From positions 2,398,501 through 2,462,500 of the forward strand of contig NZ_CP023004.1 in the NCBI RefSeq assembly GCF_003096195.1: 64,000 nucleotides of DNA, given 5' to 3'. Positions 8,664 through 20,550 of the stretch are shown here, in pieces. The stretch is from Ereboglobus luteus. GTDB lineage: Bacteria; Verrucomicrobiota; Verrucomicrobiia; Opitutales; Opitutaceae. Position numbers and translations under genes: made by a program. The notes under the pieces were generated by a model, which searched no databases, was not told the origin of the DNA, and saw nothing but the letters and a program-made list of their open reading frames with translations. Numbering within the stretch: position 1 is the first letter of the stretch; each line of letters begins with the position of its first letter.

Positions 8664-10016
8664 ATGTTCTCATTTCTCAAACCCGCTCCCGCCGCGACTC
8701 CCCTGCCGTCCGAACGCGTTGACGCCGAATACAAGCGCCTGCGCATTCAAGTGTTTATTGGAATTTTTATTGGCTACGCCGCCTTTTACTTGGTGCGGAA
8801 AAACATGGCGCTGGTGATTCCGGACATCCTGGCGGACTATCCCCAATACACAAAGGCGCAGCTCGGCTGGGCGATCACGGGACTTTCGGCCGCCTACGGA
8901 CTTTCCAAGTTTGTGATGGGCTCGGTGTCGGATCGCAGCAATCCGCGTTATTTTCTTCCGCTCGGCCTGCTTCTTTCCTGCGCGATCATGCTGGTGTGCG
9001 GCTTCGTGAAAGCCGTTTATTCGTCGCTGATATTGATCATCCTTTTGCAAACCCTGAACGGCTGGGTGAACGGCATGGGCTGGCCTCCCTGCGGAAAAAC
9101 GATGGTGCACTGGTTCAGCTCGCGCGAGCGCGGCACCGTGGTTGCCGGCTGGAATGTCGCGCACAATGTCGGCGGCGGCTTGGTTGCGACCTTTGCGCTG
9201 TGGGGCGTCATGCTTTTTGGCGACTGGGGGGCGAAGTTTTATTTCAACGCAATCATCGCGGGCGTCATCGCAATCATCGCGTTTGTGCTGATGCGGGACA
9301 CGCCCCAAAGTTGCGGACTGCCGCCCATCGAGAAGCATAAAAACGACTATCCCGAAAAATACTCCGCGGACAACGAACGCATCCTCAGCTTCAAGGAAAT
9401 CTTTTTCAAAAACGTCCTCAACAACCGCTATCTGTGGGCAATCGCCATCGCCAACGCCTTTGTGTATTTTGTGCGCTACGGCGTGGTTGACTGGATCCCC
9501 ACCTACCTGCAAACAGCGAAAGGCTTTTCCTTCAAGGAATCGAGCATCGCCTGGTCGCTCTATGAATACGCGGCGATCCCCGGCACGCTGCTTTGCGGCT
9601 GGATGTCCGACAAAGTTTTCAAAAGTCGGCGCGCCCCGGCCACGATCCTGTTCATGGCGATGACCCTGCTCGGTGTGCTCGTTTACTGGTTCAACGCGAA
9701 CGGCCCGCTGTGGATCGACTACGCCGCGCTGATATCGATTGGCTTTTTCGTTTACGGCCCCGTGATGATGATCGGGCTTCACGCCCTGGAACTCGTCCCC
9801 AAGAACGCCGCCGGAACGGCCGCCGGGTTCACGGGATTTTTCGGATATGTGTTCGGCTCGGCGATCGCGGGAACCGGCGTGGGCTGGCTGGCGGATCACT
9901 GGGGCTGGAACGGCGTGTTCATAGTCATGGTCATCTGCTGCGCGCTCACGATGGTGTTTAGCGCGCTCACGCTGAAACATCGCAATACACCCAACGATAA
10001 GCTTGCATCAAAATAA
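8664..10016 (+). CDS. glpT: Glycerol-3-phosphate transporter GlpT-like (MFS, OPA family)
   Basis: 450 residues with 12 predicted membrane segments. FYLVRKNMALVIPDI at the start, GWVNGMGWPPCGKTMVHWF in the middle and GWNVAHNVGGGL match GlpT-type antiporters closely; this is the nearer of the two paralogues to canonical GlpT. It should exchange glycerol 3-phosphate for phosphate across the inner membrane. It is separated from the S1/P1 nuclease gene by 165 bp that hold a palindromic repeat, so it may be transcribed separately. Assignment to GlpT rather than UhpT rests on overall resemblance only. Confidence 0.85.
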   Translation: MFSFLKPAPAATPLPSERVDAEYKRLRIQVFIGIFIGYAAFYLVRKNMALVIPDILADYPQYTKAQLGWAITGLSAAYGLSKFVMGSVSDRSNPRYFLPLGLLLSCAIMLVCGFVKAVYSSLILIILLQTLNGWVNGMGWPPCGKTMVHWFSSRERGTVVAGWNVAHNVGGGLVATFALWGVMLFGDWGAKFYFNAIIAGVIAIIAFVLMRDTPQSCGLPPIEKHKNDYPEKYSADNERILSFKEIFFKNVLNNRYLWAIAIANAFVYFVRYGVVDWIPTYLQTAKGFSFKESSIAWSLYEYAAIPGTLLCGWMSDKVFKSRRAPATILFMAMTLLGVLVYWFNANGPLWIDYAALISIGFFVYGPVMMIGLHALELVPKNAAGTAAGFTGFFGYVFGSAIAGTGVGWLADHWGWNGVFIVMVICCALTMVFSALTLKHRNTPNDKLASK

Positions 10017-10630
10017 AAGATCAATAAAACCGACTCCGCTGTCTTTGATCAGGCTGATTCGCCGCAAAACGCAATAACCCAAAATAAGCAAATTGCCATA
10101 CGCAGATTTGAAACTCTCACCTGTTTTGAATATATATTCATTTTTTTCATCCCGTTTCCCCATCGATCTTTATTATCATGTCGTCGAAGTTTCCAGCACC
10201 ATTGAGGCCGGTGTTGGAAAACGCGGCGACCAATGACATTCATTCTGACCAACACCCACGCGCTCCACGCGAGCACCTTTTTCTACGAAATAAACAACGA
10301 TAAGTTAATGAGTTTAAAGAGATGAATAATTATTCGTTTTAAAAAACATTGACTCATGAATTTTCCTTACCAGCTTTTTCACACACCAGCCCACTGGGAT
10401 TTATCCCAGTAACCGTTCGCACCAGAGTCTTGAAACCTCACTGCTCCTACACAGCCCCCTTTTCGTCCCCCTGTCCCGGCATGTTTAACTGAGAAACACG
10501 CCCATCGTTTTTTCGTAAAAAACCATAACATCCACCAGCATCACTGCACCACCATCCCATCTTCCAAATATCCCGTCATGCACACCACACTCCCTCGAAC
10601 ACGCTGAACAAACTGACTCCCCGCAAAGCA
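10017..10630. other. 614 bp non-coding spacer before the autotransporter block
   Basis: No convincing gene is visible. It contains an AT-rich stretch (about 10125-10160 and 10285-10370) that could carry promoters for the surface-protein block, and a small perfect hairpin at 10393-10410. The last 200 bases are C-rich on this strand and look like a long leader. Confidence 0.5.
10393..10410. other. Short perfect hairpin in the spacer
   Basis: ACTGGGAT and ATCCCAGT face each other across two bases. No T-run follows, so this is not an obvious intrinsic terminator. It may be an operator or a leader structure for the gene at 10631. Confidence 0.3.
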
Positions 10631-13430
10631 ATGCGCGCCGCGCTGGCGGGACTTCTGGTCATCTTCGCCTGCGCCGCCACGCACGATGCGGTCGCGCAGG
10701 GGGCTCGCACTGACAATCGCCGCCTCTTCTGGACAGGTGCCAACGGCGACGTGTGGGACACCACCACGGCATCTTGGATGACCACAGGATCCTATCTCTC
10801 ATACTTAAATAACACCGCAGGCTCCGACACCTGGGTTGCCACTGACGCACTTCCCGATGCTTCCTTCATCGCTGGCGATGTGGTCGTTTTCGATAGCTGG
10901 ACAGATCGCGGGTTTGTTTGGACTGGAAGTGTGTGGACGGGCCCTTCGAGCGGGCCTGGAGGCACCCGGGTCATCACCATCGCCGATGGTGGTGTCACCG
11001 CTTCAGATGTCATTGTCAACGCAGTGAGAGCCGTCAGCACCGAGGATGGTAGTATTGCCGAGAGCAACTATGTCTTTACCGGGGGGCCATTATTGCCGAT
11101 CCCGCTGCCGTGGCACCCGGCTCGGTGCAGCTTTCCGGCACTGGTGTCGGACTTGCCGCCGGAGCCATCCCCCCGCAGGTCGCCTTATCAAACTCGGCGC
11201 GGGCAGTCTTACCCTATCCAATACCGCTGCCAATCGGTTTGCCGGTGGAGTTCATCTTTTAGAGGGCACACTTACCATAGCCGACAATCGCGCCCTTGGA
11301 GATAATCACATTGTTATGAGCTACTTAACCAACGTAGGCGGCGTTGCGGGCACATACGGTGATTATTTTGGCGAGAATTTAATCAACTTGATCCAGCAAC
11401 CAGGTGTTTCAACAGGAGGCAACTTGCTGCCTGCCGTAGTCTTGAGCTCCGCCGGAGATCTTTTCACCAATAGCGGGCTCAGTGACGTCACTCTTCATAT
11501 AGCCGATACTGCCGATGGGATTGATATCACGGGGGACATGTTCATCGCCAACCGCATCGTCACCCTCACCATCGACGGTGATGCCACTATCTCCGGCCGC
11601 ATTGTGGGCAATGCCGGCAGCTATGGCTCCAGCGCGGGCACCCTCATCAAAAATGGCGCCGGCACCCTCACCCTTACCGGCACTCGCAACTGGTTTTATG
11701 GTTCCAGCAAGAACTACAACCAGATCAACGCGGGACGTGTGATTCTTAAAAGTCCCCATGCATTGGGCAGCGGCGCAACAACTATTGATCCCGATGCCTA
11801 TCTTGAATTTAGTGGCGTCAGCGGCACAATGCGGCAGGCATTTGTGGGTGGGGGACACATTGAGGTTACCCATGGCAGTGATCTCACTTTCAACTGGCGC
11901 AACGGCACGCTCGATGATTTTGATGGCATGTCGGGCAATGGGAGCTGGCATCCCGCCATGAATGAGATTGGCACTCTTGCAATTTCAGGGCAGTCCCGCT
12001 TTTCGGCTATTGCCAGCGGCACCTACTCCAGCGTACTTGGCGGCGCTAGCGTCTACGTTACCGTCACTGAAGGCTCCTCCCTTGTTATTGGACGCGAGGG
12101 TTTGTCGGCTCGTGGTTCTGGAGCCACCAAAATTCCGATGACCTATGCGATACTTGCAAATCGCATTGACCTTTCCGACCATTCCACGCTCGTTCTCAAA
12201 CCCAATGCCTATCTCAGCACGGGCGCTCTCATCGTAACCGACACGACTTGTGCCATCGCTTTTACCGCCTCCGGTGTATCCCGACTTCGCTGGCAAGAGG
12301 GCATCGACCCGGACACCATCACCCTGGTCTCGACGGGCAGCAACAGCGCCCGCTATATTGTGCCCCATGGCATGGAACTCATCGTCAATGACATTCCCGT
12401 GCCTGTTTCTCCCAACGAGAGCCTTCCCAACGACAATAGCTCCTCCGGCTGGTGTCGCGAGTTTGTCCTTGTAAATCAGGGTGCCAATCCCCTCAAGGAC
12501 ATTGCCATGACGTTGACGGCCATTGATGCCATCCACGACACCGTTTCCTCGCGCCTTGCTGACGAACTGATTGACCCTGTTACCTTTCACGTTCCCGCCA
12601 AGGGACGCAAATGGGTCAACGCAGCGTGGGTGCGTTATCTCACCAGCGATCTTGATTACGACAACGAGTCAAGCACAACCCCTGGTGTTGAGGGCAATAT
12701 CAAGGGAGTCATTGCTGGTCTCGACGGCATGCTTCCCGGTCGCGTTATGCTTGGGTTCCATGCAGGCATCGCTGAAAACGAGCTCGACACAACAAACGAC
12801 ACCTCCCTCTCCTCAAAACAAAAGTTTCTCGGTCTCCATGCGGCACAGCGTTTTGGTAAATTCTATCTCTCGTTTTCCGCCGATATCGGGCGTGTCACCA
12901 CCGACTCCTTCCGACATGAAGACGATAATTATGTTCGCGGTAAGTGGGATACCTCATACTACTCCGGATCCATTCAGTTTGGGGGCGTCTTTGAATCGTG
13001 GGCTAAAATCAAGCTCAAGCCCTATGTCGGCCTTCGCTATTCCAAAATCAAAATCACCAATCACTATGAACGTGGAGCCTCCCCACTCGTGATCGATAAT
13101 TTCAATGACACTTCGTCTCAAGTCTTTTACGGCGTGGCCTTGGGCCGAAAGTTCGTCATCTTCAACCGTGATCTTGCAATCGATCTTTCCCTTGCCCGCA
13201 AACACACCGTCACTGCTCCGCGGGCGACCTTGGATACTCACTATTTCGACTCGCCCAACACACCTGTTACCCTCAAACGTGGCGACTACTACGATGATCC
13301 CATTGCCATCGGCGTCTCTGCTCGTGCCGCTTTGAGTCCGCACACTGTCGTCGGGTTCGCCTTCGACTATGAAACCGCATCCAATCATGATCGCACCACC
13401 CTCTCGGCACTGGTCGCATACACTTGGTAA
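10631..13430 (+). pseudogene. Autotransporter outer-membrane protein, interrupted by two -1 frameshifts
   Basis: The start at 10631 gives a signal peptide (LAGLLVIFACAATHDAVAQ). The passenger is rich in Gly, Thr and Ser, with the autotransporter-associated strand motif KLGAGSLTLSNTAANRF. The last 280 or so residues are the beta-barrel ending in a terminal Trp. The reading frame breaks twice: after NYVFTGG at the G6 run 11081-11086, and at the C6 run 11169-11174. Adding one base to each run gives a continuous protein of 933 residues. Both breaks are in homopolymers, which suggests either sequencing undercalls or slipped-strand phase variation of a surface protein. It precedes the TonB receptor by 84 bp. 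Confidence 0.8.
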
Positions 13431-13514
13431 TCGTTTTCACCAAACGAATTATCTCGGTTCCAATCGAAAGCACGCCATCATTTACAATTTCTTTTAACAC
13501 CACGCTTCCCCTCC

Positions 13515-16500
13515 ATGAAAACGCACCGTCTACCATCATTATTCGCCCTTGCCGCATTCTTTGCATTCATTGTCATGCATTCCCCGTTAATGGCGCAGAG
13601 CACCGGGCAAACCGTGACCGTCACGGGCCGCGTCTTTAATGTTGATTCCGGCCTTTACATCAAGAGTGCTGAAGTTCGTCTCGATGGCACGAACACAATC
13701 GTCTACACCGAGGACGGCGGTCTTTACAGCATTGTCGTCCCTGTCGGCAAGGTGTCCCTTACTGCTAGTTATGCCAATGCCCGTTCCTCCACACTTACTA
13801 TTGAGGCGCGTGTGGGGGCTCCAAACGTGCTTGATTTCGAGTTGCAACCCATCAGTTTAAGCACGGGCATTGGCACCACGGGCACATCAAAGGCGATTTC
13901 CAGCTCCGACTTGGTGGTTCTCGAAAAATTTACGGTTACCTCGGAACGCGCCGGCCAAGCCCAAGCCTTCATGGAACAAAAAGCCGCCGACAATGCCAAG
14001 ACGGTCATTGCCGTCGATCAGTTTGGTGAACTAACCCAAGGCTCGGTTGGCGAGTTTATGAAATATATGCCCGGCGTTACTCTTGATCTCGATGACGAGG
14101 GGGAGACCGCATATGTCCGCGTCGGCGGTCTTGATCCCAAGTATGCAGGTTTCTCCATGGACGGGATTTCGCTTGCCTCAGCGACCGAGGGCAGCACTCG
14201 CGCCAATCACTTCCAGCAAATGTCCATTACCGCCATCGAGTCTATTGAGTTCAACCAAACACTCCTCGCTCGCATGCCCGCCAACACTCCCGCGGGCAAG
14301 TTTGAGATGAAAACCCGTTATGCCTTCAACCGCAAAAAACCCGAAATCAGCTTTGATCTCGGTCTTGACGGCACCGGCGAGACTATCGAATGGGGCAGCG
14401 CCTACATGCCTGATAACAAAAAGCACAGGCGCACTTACATTGGCGGGCGTCTCGGTTTTGGCGGAGCTTTCCTCAAACGCCGTCTTGGCATTGAGGCAGC
14501 AGTTTCTCGCTACCAGCAATACCGGAATGACCAGCGGCATACTGTCCAATACACCTATCCTGTCGCACCCCACTATAACATTACGGATGGTCAGTTTCAC
14601 AATCCGAATCCCGGCACCACTTTTGTCTCACGCAACGGCCATCTCGAAGCGGTGGAAGGTCCCTCCATCCGTCAAATTGAATGGCTCGACGGCCCGCGTA
14701 TCAAAACATCCGAATCCGCCAATCTGTCCCTCGATTTTAAGATCACGCCCGAGCTCACATTTGCTATTCGCAGTCAATACACCTACAATGAGAATGAATA
14801 TTTCAATATCTACTACCAGTTGCTTGGCACGAATCGCGACGATGACATGGACGTCAATCTCTGGGCACCTACCCCCGGTCAGCACCCCACTTCCACGCTT
14901 ACTCGCTGGGTTGTGGATCCCACCGGCCCCGGTGGCACCCAAGCACTGGAATCCGTCCTTACGGAATCGCCCTCTTTCCGCGTCAGCAAGAACGAGAATT
15001 ATATGATTTCCCCTCGCCTCAATTACAAGAAGGGGCCGCTCGAAATCCAATTGCGCACCGCCTATTCATATTCTCACACTAAATTGAGCGATGGCGACGA
15101 AGGACGCTTTAGAGCGGTTCGCAACCGTCTTGGTGGAATTGGCTGGATTGCCGAACGTCCTTCCACTGACTCCCCCGAATGGACCCTTACCCAAACCGCC
15201 GGCTCCCTTTGGACCGAACCCCAAAACATAGGTCGTGCGGCCACCTATCTATGGGATACTTGGTATGACGATCCTCATTTTGTCAGAAACACTCAGCTTT
15301 CCGGTTATCTCGACGTTACCTACGCCGCCCGCGTTTTCGGCCATCCCGTCACTTTCCGCACGGGCGGGGCGTCCTTGAGAATGTTTACAGACGCCGTTAC
15401 AGCCGGAAGCGCTACGACTACATCGGCCCCGAGGGACTTCAAATGTCCGCACTCTTTCCGTTTGCTGACAACTACGTTTTCAACATGGATCTCGGAGGCA
15501 AGTCCGGTAACGTAAACCAGCAAAACTGGACTGTTGTTGATCAAAATGCGCTTTGGTCTGTTTATGAAGAGCACCCGGAATGGTTTCTGCTGAATGCGAC
15601 GGACAATGTCCTTCAGAAGCTCGTGGGGCGACGTGATCTGACTGAAAACATCGACGCCCTCTACGCCGAGGCCACCACTCGTGTCGGAAAATTTCAACTC
15701 AACTTCGGTATTCGTGGTGAGCGCACCTCGACGGAGGCTAAGTTTACTCGGATGCTTTCCAAGGAGGAAATGGCCCTCGCTGAAAAATATGCCACACCGG
15801 AAGAAATTGCCACTGGGAAATTTAACACAGGCACCGTCGAAGGTGTCCGTTTTCAATATAACTATGGCAACCGTGACGTGCGCAAAGAAAATTACGAAAA
15901 TCTGTTCCTTTCAGGTGGTCTCAAATACGATTTTACCAAAAATCTGAGGTTTCAGCTTTCGTTCTCCCAAGCCATTCTCCGACCCGACTACGGTAATCTT
16001 TCTGCCACGGTGAACTATCCGGACTACTATCCCACCAGTCTGTGGATTCCCAATCCCAAGCTCAAACCTGAGAAAACTACCAAATTTTATGCCGGCTTCC
16101 AGTGGTATCTCAAGCCCTCCGGTATCTTTGAAATTTCCGCATATCGTCTTGATATCAAGGGATTGCAAATCGGAAATATGCAAATATCCAAGGAGCAGGC
16201 GGAAGCCCAACTTGGTTACTCTCTTCAAGATGCCATGAAAGGCCTGTTGGAGGAGTCCGAGGTTGTGATTGACGAGGAAACTTTGGAATCCGACGAGGTT
16301 TACAAGTCTATGAGAGACATGGTTTACCGATCCACCATCAATGCCGCGGGCACCCGCACCGTTTACGGTATCACTGTCAGATACGACCAGCAGCTCACAT
16401 TCCTTCCCGGTCCACTCAAGGGACTTGGTATTTTTGGATCCTTTACCACAGCGTCGTTGAGAAACGCTGAAATCGACGAGGAAAAAATCGGACGCGCCAG

Positions 16501-16825
16501 CAAATCCGCCAACGGTGGCATCAAATACCGCTACGGACGCTTCAATATACAGCTCCGCGGTTCTTGGACGGACGATGCACTACGGTCCATCACCCGCCCT
16601 TATCCCGGACGCAAATGGACGCTAAATGAATATCAATATGTAAAGGCTCGGTTTGTCGTTGATCTTTCAGGTGGTTGGAAACTCAACAAAAACTTAGAGC
16701 TCGTCTTTTCCATACGCAATCTCACTCAGGAACCTTATATCCGTTATTCCAACGTCCCTGATCGCATGAATTGGTATAGTGTTCCCGATACCATCTGGAA
16801 TCTTAGCCTGAGGGGCAAATACTGA
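13515..16825 (+). pseudogene. TonB-dependent receptor, interrupted by one -1 frameshift
   Basis: Signal peptide at about 1-28, then a carboxypeptidase-regulatory-like domain (about 33-115, VTGRVFNVDSG). A TonB-box-like stretch (LVVLEKFTVTSER) and the plug domain follow (GSVGEFMKYMPGV, VRVGGLDPKY), then a long 22-strand-type barrel ending in Tyr. The first frame stops at 15515. The correct continuation (LENVYRRRY, then SALFPFADNYVFNMD) runs in another frame to 16825. One base is missing near the G4 run 15366-15369; restored length is 1103 residues. Such receptors import large substrates such as glycans or metal complexes across the outer membrane. Its position among three autotransporters is notable. 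No SusD-like partner is present, so the substrate is unknown. Confidence 0.82.
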
Positions 16826-16883
16826 GCGAGCCTCCGCCGCGCGGTTTAAGTTTCAAGTTTAACTCCAAATCAGACTACCTTTT

Positions 16884-19800
16884 ATGAACACACACGCTCA
16901 CGAAGACGCCGTCATTCAAATTGAAAACGGCATCCACTCGCCTCTCCGTCAGTTTGCCGTTCCGGAGAAAACGCAAAATGCCTCTTCGCTTAAGTCCAAG
17001 CTCACCGCGTTTGCCGTCTTTCTTTCACTGGCCATCCTTTCACCCTCGATTTTTTCCCAATCAACGGAAACTGTTGGCTCGATCTCCGGAACGCCTCTTG
17101 TTCCCGATATTGACGGCACATATTATTATCAGGGATTTGATGCTGCAAACAATCGTTATGTTTATATAGCGCCATTTTCCATCACTGATATAGATACTGG
17201 TGTCGTCACCACCACTGGCACCTATTATTATGTGGATACCGCTGGAGTTAGCACCATCGGTGGGGCGGCCGGCTATCCAGTTTCCTCGCCTTACCGCGCC
17301 ATTGTCTCCAACGGAAAGAACACCAGCACCTTCCAGTTCATCAACTCCCATGCCGGGCTCCATACTGTTGACGACTCGGGAACCAGTTATGCCGTGCGTT
17401 CGGGCACATGGTATGCAAACGACACCACGTTTACGCTTAATGGCGACGAGGGTGATGCGGATGGGTCGGGCATTTGGCTTGTCGGTTATACCGGAACCAC
17501 CATTCACCCAGTCGCTTTTTCCGGCACCAATATCACGGTTGACGCCACCGTGGGCAGCAACAGTTCACGGCAAGCTATTTCCGTCCGCAGCGGCGCGTCG
17601 ATTTATCTTTACAGCAGCACCATTTCAAAAACCGTCACGGCCAGCGGCGATGGTTCGGAAACCGTTTACATGGTGGCCAATCAGGAGGGAGCGGGCAGTT
17701 CCGCGACATTCTATGGCAAGGATCTCACTATCGTTACTTCTGGACAGGCACTCGAGGCATTCAACCAGGGAAATGGCAACACTTCCGTCGAACTCTACGA
17801 CACCACCATAAGCAGCACCATCGGCGGCGCCAACGCCAACACACAGGTCTTCAATCTCAACGACCAGCAATCCCAAGGAGGCGCTCACTTCTATGGTGAA
17901 AATCTCACAATAGAAGTGACCAACACCAGCAACATGGCCATCCGCACCTTCGCTTTTGGTTATGGCGCAAATAGCATCACGCTCAAAGACTCCACTGTCA
18001 CAACCGGCGGGGGCAAGGGCGCTGTTTTTCGTTGGAAAACTGCCGAAGGCACCGGCGGAAACGCTGGCGGCAATGAAGCGATGGCGGACGGGTTTACCAG
18101 CAAGGTTTTTCTGGAAAATACAAATGTGACAGCCAACGGTGATTACGCGCCGATTTTTCAGCAGACCGGACGTCTTGGTTGGGCCGAGGTCACTGGCGGC
18201 ACTCTCACCACAACTGGCATAGGCTCGCCCATTATTCGCCTCGCCGGAGCCAATGATGCCAGGGATGAATCCAAGTTCACCGGCATTTTTAAGGGTGTCG
18301 TCATGGAGGCCCAGAATTCCTCCGCCATTGACTTGGACATGTCAATCAAGGATACGGCCAACTACGGCGAGGATGGAGGAGGTGTTGGCAAGGAAGTCAC
18401 CACGCTTATTACCAGCACATGGGATCTCATTTTTGTCAGCTCCACTCTTACCGGAACAAGCGCAGCCCGCATGGCAACCGCGGGTGCTATTAACAGTCCC
18501 TACTCAACGTGGGTAAATATGAATGTTTTTGACTCCACCATCAATGGTTGCATTGAGATGCTTGCTGGGGGGTCCATTGACGCCATGGCCGAAACCACTG
18601 GCGCTAGTCTTGTCGTTCAGGGCACCAATTCTGTTTTCACCGGCGGCTTCTTTATCACCGGCACTGAGGGCGCGCGCAAAGTTCATCTAGCTAGATTCGA
18701 TCTCACTGACTCCACTTTTACCGGCGATATCACCGCCACCAATCGTGGTGAGTCCGTTTTTAATTTCGTTCGCACTCCGCTCACGGGTGATATTGTTCTT
18801 TCCGGCTCCACCAACACTTATCTTGACTTTATAGACTCGTCCATAACCGGTGGCGTCTATATTGAGGGCACGGCAACTCTACGGAATCGTCCCGGGCTCG
18901 ATCTCCACAACCGTCGCGCGGTTCTCAAAAATTCCGCCATTACCGATGGGTTTACACTCGCGGGCGCCTCCACTGTTGATCTCACGTTTGTCGGCGCGGA
19001 TTCTGTCGTTTCCGGCGGTATCACCGCCACTGACACAGCCACGGGTGTTTTCCGTTTTGAAGAGAGCTCCTCCTTGAATGGTGGCGTCACCCTTTCCGGC
19101 AGTTCCTCGGTTTTCATCGTGCTTTCCAGCGTCGATCAATTCACTGGCGATCTTGTTGTGCGTGATCGCGCGACTCTCGCGCTTTCCACCTTTGCCAATA
19201 CCCCCATCTATCTCAACCGCGGACTCACACTCGGCGGTATTTGGAGGATTCCCGGAAAAACTACCCTTGAGGGGTCTCTGGATATCACCAGTTCCCTCGG
19301 CACCATCTCAATTGCCAATGCGTCCCATGACAGCCTCATCCTTGCAAACGGACTCACAGGTAATGGTCGTCTAGCCATTGAATCTTTCGACAGTGCCACG
19401 ATAGGTGGATCTGAAATTCGTGTGATTTACGATCAGACAGGGAATTTTGCCCCGGACGCCCTAATTCTTGCGCATCCCGTTGATTACGGTCTCTTCGCCT
19501 ATGACCTCGAAAACCGTCCGGATGGCGCTTATCTTGTCGGTGGTCTCGATTCAGGTTCCTACGGCGCGGGCGGCGCGGCGGTTTTCAACACCCAAGCACT
19601 CGTTGTCGAGGAGTGGTATGCCGCCCTTGCGCCGATCAACTACCGACTCAATCAACTTCGCGAAAACAACAGGGGAGTTCTTACTGGTGAGGACTCCCCA
19701 TCAAGTGGCGATTCGGGTTCGTTCTGGTTCCAATCCCGCTTCAATTATACCCGTGTTGACCTAGATGGAAGCTCCCGTGACTTCACTTCGCGTGCTGTTG

Positions 19801-20525
19801 GCCTTACCGCCGGCGGCGATGCTCGTTGGGATTATGACACCAGCACCGTTTCCACAGGCATCTTTGCCGATACTTCTCTTACCGGACGCGATTTTATCGG
19901 CACTGGCGATGGACACACTACCAGCGCTGGTGCGGGCGCTTACGTTCATTACCAGCACCGCACGGGAGTCTTTGTTTCTGCCATTGCCCGTTTCGATATT
20001 TACGAGCACTCCCTCAACAATAATGATCCCACTAATGATTTGAGCGGGGATTACCATTCCCAGGCTGGTGGTGTCGCCATCGACATTGGCTGGCGTTTCA
20101 ATCTTGGTGATGACTCCGGCTGGTGGTTTGAGCCCGCATATCAGATCGCCTTGGCCAAATTCCCCAGTGTTTCCTACACCACCAAGTCCAACAGGGAGGA
20201 CAATAATATCGTTGATATTGATATCGCTGACGCCCGTGCCACCCAAAACCTCTTCCGTTTCGCATTCGGCAGGGCTCTTGGCAAGCGATGGAGCATCCGC
20301 GGCCATGTCTTGGCGGCAACAATTGACGCCAGCGGCGGTGAGTTCACTGCCAGAGGCGTTGACAAGGCCGACTTTACAATCGCCGAGGATCGCGCCGAAG
20401 TTTCCCTTGGTGTTTCTTGGCTCGTCGGACGCGCCGGACGCCTGAATCTCGATCTTTCCTATACCGAGGCCGATGCCTATGACCGCCCCTGCTCCGTCTA
20501 CTTCGGCTACAGCCACCGCTGGTAA
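16884..20525 (+). CDS. Autotransporter outer-membrane protein (1213 residues)
   Basis: The N-terminus has an unusually long hydrophilic leader of about 38 residues before the hydrophobic signal core (LTAFAVFLSLAILSPSIFS), resembling extended autotransporter signals that slow inner-membrane export. The passenger (about 60-930) is a Thr/Gly/Ser-rich beta-helix with many TxTG turns, related to pectate-lyase-like passengers. From about residue 945 (SGSFWFQSRFNYTRVDL) the autotransporter beta-barrel begins and ends with a terminal aromatic Trp. It lies 58 bp after the TonB receptor and 25 bp before the next autotransporter, so the set is probably one operon. Passenger function is not recognisable. 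Confidence 0.87.
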   Translation: MNTHAHEDAVIQIENGIHSPLRQFAVPEKTQNASSLKSKLTAFAVFLSLAILSPSIFSQSTETVGSISGTPLVPDIDGTYYYQGFDAANNRYVYIAPFSITDIDTGVVTTTGTYYYVDTAGVSTIGGAAGYPVSSPYRAIVSNGKNTSTFQFINSHAGLHTVDDSGTSYAVRSGTWYANDTTFTLNGDEGDADGSGIWLVGYTGTTIHPVAFSGTNITVDATVGSNSSRQAISVRSGASIYLYSSTISKTVTASGDGSETVYMVANQEGAGSSATFYGKDLTIVTSGQALEAFNQGNGNTSVELYDTTISSTIGGANANTQVFNLNDQQSQGGAHFYGENLTIEVTNTSNMAIRTFAFGYGANSITLKDSTVTTGGGKGAVFRWKTAEGTGGNAGGNEAMADGFTSKVFLENTNVTANGDYAPIFQQTGRLGWAEVTGGTLTTTGIGSPIIRLAGANDARDESKFTGIFKGVVMEAQNSSAIDLDMSIKDTANYGEDGGGVGKEVTTLITSTWDLIFVSSTLTGTSAARMATAGAINSPYSTWVNMNVFDSTINGCIEMLAGGSIDAMAETTGASLVVQGTNSVFTGGFFITGTEGARKVHLARFDLTDSTFTGDITATNRGESVFNFVRTPLTGDIVLSGSTNTYLDFIDSSITGGVYIEGTATLRNRPGLDLHNRRAVLKNSAITDGFTLAGASTVDLTFVGADSVVSGGITATDTATGVFRFEESSSLNGGVTLSGSSSVFIVLSSVDQFTGDLVVRDRATLALSTFANTPIYLNRGLTLGGIWRIPGKTTLEGSLDITSSLGTISIANASHDSLILANGLTGNGRLAIESFDSATIGGSEIRVIYDQTGNFAPDALILAHPVDYGLFAYDLENRPDGAYLVGGLDSGSYGAGGAAVFNTQALVVEEWYAALAPINYRLNQLRENNRGVLTGEDSPSSGDSGSFWFQSRFNYTRVDLDGSSRDFTSRAVGLTAGGDARWDYDTSTVSTGIFADTSLTGRDFIGTGDGHTTSAGAGAYVHYQHRTGVFVSAIARFDIYEHSLNNNDPTNDLSGDYHSQAGGVAIDIGWRFNLGDDSGWWFEPAYQIALAKFPSVSYTTKSNREDNNIVDIDIADARATQNLFRFAFGRALGKRWSIRGHVLAATIDASGGEFTARGVDKADFTIAEDRAEVSLGVSWLVGRAGRLNLDLSYTEADAYDRPCSVYFGYSHRW

Positions 20526-20550
20526 AAACCGATAATTTCAAAAAATCATT

